DNA from: a bacterium
GTDB lineage: Bacteria; Patescibacteriota; Minisyncoccia; Minisyncoccales; RBG-13-42-11
Assembly (NCBI GenBank): GCA_030646565.1
Contig: JAUSLA010000029.1
Span: 1-7,495, forward strand
Length of the DNA stretch: 7,495 nt
Reading direction: 5' to 3'
Of this stretch, positions 4,268 to 7,495 are shown piece by piece (the first letter of the stretch is position 1; each line of letters opens with the position of its first letter). The position numbers and the translations under genes were made by a program. The notes beneath the pieces are model-generated. The model worked only from the letters and a program-made list of their open reading frames with translations, made no database searches and had not been told where the DNA came from.

Positions 4268-4306
4268 ATTTTTTATAATTATAAAAAATGGAAGGTTAGA
4301 TATCAT
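4268..4306 (-). promoter_or_regulatory. Predicted promoter of the tRNA-Ile unit, inside an AT palindrome
   Basis: On the leftward strand, ATGATA (4301-4306, 4 of 6 consensus), a 17-base spacer and a perfect TATAAT (4278-4283), 10 bases before the mature tRNA 5' end. The -35 box overlaps the ftsH stop codon (4303-4305). The -10 box lies within a perfect 22-base all-A/T palindrome (4268-4289), so TATAAT is present on both strands. A palindrome of only A/T pairs is a poor terminator for ftsH. Confidence 0.55.
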
Positions 4307-7300
4307 GTTTTTGTTGTTTTCAGCGTGGATAATGATTTCTTTTTAGTTTTTGCTATCCCCATCAATTTTTCAAATTCTTCTCTTTCAATGGTTTCTTTTT
4401 CAATTAGGGTTTTTGCTATTTTTTCAAGCAAATTTTTCTTCTTTGTCAAAATTTTGGCTGCCCGATTCTCTCCCTCTCTTATGAATTTTTCCACCTCCTT
4501 GTCAATTTGCGAGGCCACTTTTTCAGAATAATTTCTGGCTTCCCCCAATTCTTTTCCCAAAAAGACTAATTCCTCTTTCTCGCCAAAAGAAACAGGTCCC
4601 AAAGAGGACATCCCGTATTCTTTGACTAATTTACGGGCTAAAGTTGACGCCCTTTCCAAATCGTTGGAAGCTCCGGTTGTGATTTCGTTGAATTTTAACT
4701 TTTCAGCGCAATAGCCGCCTAAAAGAGTGGCTATTTCAGCCAGAAATTCCGTCTTTGATTTGATTTTTTTGTCTTCAGTTGGCATTTTCAAGGTGTAGCC
4801 GGCAGCCATGCCTCTGGCAACAATTGAGATTTTTCTGATTGGCTCTGTTTCAGGTAGGGAAGCGGAAACTAAAGCGTGGCCGGCCTCATGATATGCGGCG
4901 ATTTCTTTTTCTTTTTCTGACAAGATATGGCTTTTCCTTTCCGGACCTAATAAAACCTTTTCAATTGATTCCAAGAGCTCTTCTTGGAAGACCTGATGTT
5001 TGTTTCTTCTTGCGGCTAAAATTGCCGCCTCATTTGCCACATTGGCTAAGTCTGCCCCGGAAAATCCGGGAGTTCTTTCAGCAACTTCCCTTAATTTTAT
5101 ATTTTGATCCAAGGGCTTTCCCTGGCAGTGAATTTTTAAAATTTCTTCTCTATCGTTTATATCCGGCAAATCCAAAACCACTCTTCTGTCAAATCTTCCC
5201 GGCCTCAATAGGGCAGGGTCCAAAACATCCGGCCTATTCGTCGCCGCGCAAATAATTAATTTTGTGTCTCTTTCAAAGCCATCCATTTCAACTAAAATTT
5301 GATTTAATGTCTGCTCTCTTTCATCGTGGCCCCCACCAAAGCCAGTCCCCCTATGCCGGCCAATAGCGTCAAGTTCGTCAATAAAAATTATTGCGGGAGC
5401 CGCTTTTTTGGCAGTGGAAAATAAATCTCGAACTCTGCTATTGTGCAAAAGAATAGGTTTTTCTCCGCCAAAGAAAGCCTCATTTTCACAACCGCACAAA
5501 TCGTAAACATAATCATTGTAAGGTTTTTTTATAATCTTTTGAATTTTCGGTTTTTTAATTTGGTAAGGATATTTTACGATTTCTTTAGAAAAAGGATGCG
5601 AGGTTTTTCCTATTATTAGAATCCAATACGTGCTTTCCGGCAATGGCCTATTTTTAATTATTCTTCCTCCCTTCGTTTTAGTTTTTCTGATTCCTGTCTG
5701 GATTCCGTGCATAGAAGCCAGCCAAGCCAGCTCCCGGATTAATTGTAGACTGACAGAAGTCACCATTAATTTTCCTTCTTTTGAGGTGTATCCGTCGCCT
5801 TTTGAGTAACCATCAAGGTAAGCCAGAAAATACTCTTTTTTCATATCCCACAAAAACTCCGGAATATGTTTTTTGTGGCTTCCATTTCCGCAGTGTCTCT
5901 CAAAAAAATCTCCCAAAAATTTTGCATGATAAGTGATCCTTAAAGAATTTTCCTCCGTATACGCTAAATGGGGATCTACGCCGAAAATTTCTTTCATTAA
6001 ACTTATGCAGTCTTGGTGCAGCACTTTTTCATGGGCGCCGAAAACAAATTGTAAATAATATTCTGTTTTTCTTCCTTCTGCGGTGTAGTAACCCAATAGT
6101 TTCGCCAAAGAAGGAGTGATTTTTATTGCATGGGGAATACCTTTTGCCGTTTGGCAGGACGCTATAGTGAAGTAGCGGGGTTGGTTTATGCCTCTCTGCC
6201 AAAGCCCTATCGTTGACTGGGATACTCCGATTTTCCCGGCTATTTCCCGCTGGAATAATTCTCCCCGATTTGCCAAGGCAAATTCATAATCGCTCTGGGT
6301 TTTTTCCAGCTGAAAATAATCGTTCCATACAGGCAATTCCCGCTTAGTCTGTTCGCCAAATTGATGGGATTTAATCGCATGCGTTGTTCCTATTCCGGGG
6401 ATAAAAATACTTCTTACTTTATAGGGAAGATTAACCAAAATATCGCCTTCTTTTAATTCCTGCGCCTTTTTTTCTATTACGCGATTTTTTTCTCTTATGA
6501 AAATACTGTGGTCGCCAGTTGCTTTTATTTTTCCTCCTAAATATTGGATTTCGTAAATTTCATTTACTTTGTGGCGATAAGCTGATTTAACTTTTTTCCA
6601 GCCGCTGGATTTAAAAAACTTTTTTCCTTTTGAAAAATTAGCCCCCAAGGTTTCTATTCCTTCGAGATTTTTTAGTCCTTCTTCATCTTCTGTATAAAAT
6701 TGATCAATAAATTTTCCGATTGGCAAAAGTTCCGTAGCATCTTTTTCCTTAATTAATACGGGAGTATCACCCGTTATGGATGCGCCTACACCCACGAACA
6801 TCTCAACAAATTCACTTCCTGAAATATGAAAAAAAGGAACATTGGCTTCTCCGGCCGTAGCCCTTGCCAATAAAGTTTTTCCTGTGCCGGGGCTTCCCAT
6901 CAACAATACGCCTCTTGGAATCGTGGCTCCCATTTCCAAGAATTTTTTTGGATTTTTTAAAAAATCAACAACTTCCATCAGTTCCTGTTTCGCTTCTTTT
7001 AGTCCGGCAACATCCTTGAAGGTGATTTTTTCTTTGGGATGGCCCTCGGCGCCGAATAGCCGGGCTCTCGCTTTGGTGAAATCAAACGCCTGCATTGCTC
7101 CGCCTTTTGCTTGTTTGAAAATGAACCAGAAGAAAACGCCAAAAAGCAAAAGAGGAAGTATGGAGAATAACAGAGGCGCCAGCCATGTCCAGGTTTCGCC
7201 GGTTTCTTTTGTTTCAACTTCCACTAATTTTAGTTTTTCTTTGTCTGCTCCGTAATTGATTAATGATTCAGAAAGAGCGGATTCGGTTTCTTTTCTTGAC

Positions 7301-7495
7301 TGGGCTTTACTCTCGTCTTTATATAAAATTAAAAGTTTGTTTCCTGTAATGGTAATCTTCTTAATTTTTTCCTGATTGATTTCGCTTACCAACTGGGTCA
7401 AAGATAAGTTATTTTCTTTCTGGAAAGGTTCTGAAAACAAAGTAAAAACCCCCGAGATTACCAGAAAAAGCAAAAGAACGATAACAATATTTTTG
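4303..7495 (-). CDS. ftsH: ATP-dependent zinc metalloprotease FtsH, intein-containing, 5' end cut by window
   Basis: A membrane-anchored AAA+ protease that unfolds and degrades membrane and regulatory proteins. Residues are counted from the TTG at 7473, but the frame stays open to the window edge and its upstream codons extend transmembrane helix 1, so the true start lies a few codons outside. Visible parts: TM1 (to about 13), a short periplasmic region, TM2 (about 97-120), Walker A GSPGTGKT (193-200), pore loop FVG (226-228), Walker B IIFIDE (695-700), the second region of homology with arginine fingers R757 and R760, zinc site HEAGH (862-866) and third ligand D938. An intein occupies 232-678; without it the protein is about 609 residues, normal for FtsH. 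The ATPase halves are separated by the intein, so activity needs splicing. The C-terminus is lysine-rich. The stop is TGA. Confidence 0.97.
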   Translation of the reverse strand, partial: KNIVIVLLLFLVISGVFTLFSEPFQKENNLSLTQLVSEINQEKIKKITITGNKLLILYKDESKAQSRKETESALSESLINYGADKEKLKLVEVETKETGETWTWLAPLLFSILPLLLFGVFFWFIFKQAKGGAMQAFDFTKARARLFGAEGHPKEKITFKDVAGLKEAKQELMEVVDFLKNPKKFLEMGATIPRGVLLMGSPGTGKTLLARATAGEANVPFFHISGSEFVEMFVGVGASITGDTPVLIKEKDATELLPIGKFIDQFYTEDEEGLKNLEGIETLGANFSKGKKFFKSSGWKKVKSAYRHKVNEIYEIQYLGGKIKATGDHSIFIREKNRVIEKKAQELKEGDILVNLPYKVRSIFIPGIGTTHAIKSHQFGEQTKRELPVWNDYFQLEKTQSDYEFALANRGELFQREIAGKIGVSQSTIGLWQRGINQPRYFTIASCQTAKGIPHAIKITPSLAKLLGYYTAEGRKTEYYLQFVFGAHEKVLHQDCISLMKEIFGVDPHLAYTEENSLRITYHAKFLGDFFERHCGNGSHKKHIPEFLWDMKKEYFLAYLDGYSKGDGYTSKEGKLMVTSVSLQLIRELAWLASMHGIQTGIRKTKTKGGRIIKNRPLPESTYWILIIGKTSHPFSKEIVKYPYQIKKPKIQKIIKKPYNDYVYDLCGCENEAFFGGEKPILLHNSRVRDLFSTAKKAAPAIIFIDELDAIGRHRGTGFGGGHDEREQTLNQILVEMDGFERDTKLIICAATNRPDVLDPALLRPGRFDRRVVLDLPDINDREEILKIHCQGKPLDQNIKLREVAERTPGFSGADLANVANEAAILAARRNKHQVFQEELLESIEKVLLGPERKSHILSEKEKEIAAYHEAGHALVSASLPETEPIRKISIVARGMAAGYTLKMPTEDKKIKSKTEFLAEIATLLGGYCAEKLKFNEITTGASNDLERASTLARKLVKEYGMSSLGPVSFGEKEELVFLGKELGEARNYSEKVASQIDKEVEKFIREGENRAAKILTKKKNLLEKIAKTLIEKETIEREEFEKLMGIAKTKKKSLSTLKTTKT
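5440..6780 (-). mobile_element. Intein with LAGLIDADG homing endonuclease in FtsH
   Basis: A 447-residue protein-splicing element lying between A231 and S679 of the precursor; the flanks rejoin as FVGVGA-SRVRDLF, the conserved FtsH sequence. Splicing motifs: block A SITGDTPVLI (232-241) with Ser as first nucleophile; block B ATGDHSIFI (318-326) with T319 and H322; block F VYDLCGCENEAFF (656-668); block G ILLHN (674-678) followed by Ser+1. All key residues of a class 1 intein are present, so splicing is likely. The central endonuclease has both LAGLIDADG helices: LAKLLGYYTAEG (456-467, acidic E466) and FLAYLDGYSKGDG (549-561, acidic D560), at about 5791-6108 on the DNA. Between the splicing and endonuclease parts is a helix-turn-helix (about 396-432). 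The intact frame and acidic residues suggest a recently active homing element. Confidence 0.95.

Noticed and set aside
4268..4289. Perfect 22-base palindrome as an ftsH terminator
   Set aside because: It contains only A/T pairs and no GC stem, so intrinsic termination would be weak; its TATAAT fits a promoter role better.
4839..5255. Rightward open frame of 138 codons antisense to ftsH
   Set aside because: It lies wholly opposite the conserved FtsH protease coding sequence and has no recognisable features; the similar frame at 6842-7255 is rejected for the same reason.

Overview
The window looks like chromosome from a Candidate Phyla Radiation (Patescibacteria, probably Parcubacteria-like) bacterium. 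This is an inference. It rests on the compact AT-rich genes, no recognisable Shine-Dalgarno sequence before any start, a short variant 3D-domain protein, RluA and bL19 sequences of the type I associate with that group, and a large intein in a housekeeping gene. The reading frames fit the standard bacterial code: TGA is used as a stop by ftsH and does not occur inside the genes.

Layout: one gene reads rightwards, a PfkB-family sugar/nucleoside kinase (12-830). It converges on a shared bidirectional terminator (841-869) with a leftward membrane-anchored 3D-domain protein (889-1419). Everything else also reads leftwards. In transcription order from the right edge this is: ftsH (4303 to beyond 7495, 5' end cut by the window) with a 447-residue intein; tRNA-Ile(UAU); the 5' half of a broken tRNA; an uncharacterised helix-turn-helix protein (3411-4088) that sits where the rest of that tRNA should be; tRNA-Val(GAC); a cluster of palindromic repeats; an RluA-type pseudouridine synthase; rplS (ribosomal protein bL19); then tRNA-Leu(GAG), tRNA-Val(UAC), tRNA-Phe(GAA) and tRNA-Gly(GCC); a second palindromic repeat cluster; and the 3D-domain gene with its own strong-looking promoter and a hairpin leader.

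The block is a translation and quality-control neighbourhood: six intact tRNAs, a ribosomal protein, an RNA-modifying enzyme and the membrane protease FtsH. Spacing is very tight (7 bases from the rplS stop to tRNA-Leu; 2 bases from the helix-turn-helix gene's stop to tRNA-Val), so tRNAs and mRNAs are probably cut from shared transcripts.

Three things stand out. (1) A family of modular palindromic repeats fills both larger intergenic gaps, and one copy lies in frame inside rluA, adding 31 codons; this resembles the Rickettsia palindromic elements in behaviour. (2) A tRNA is truncated at its anticodon loop exactly where an HTH/possible LAGLIDADG-like gene begins, and the tRNA remnant seems to supply the -35 box of that gene. 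(3) FtsH carries an intein with both LAGLIDADG motifs and an extra helix-turn-helix, inserted between the pore loop and Walker B, so the ATPase should be inactive until splicing.
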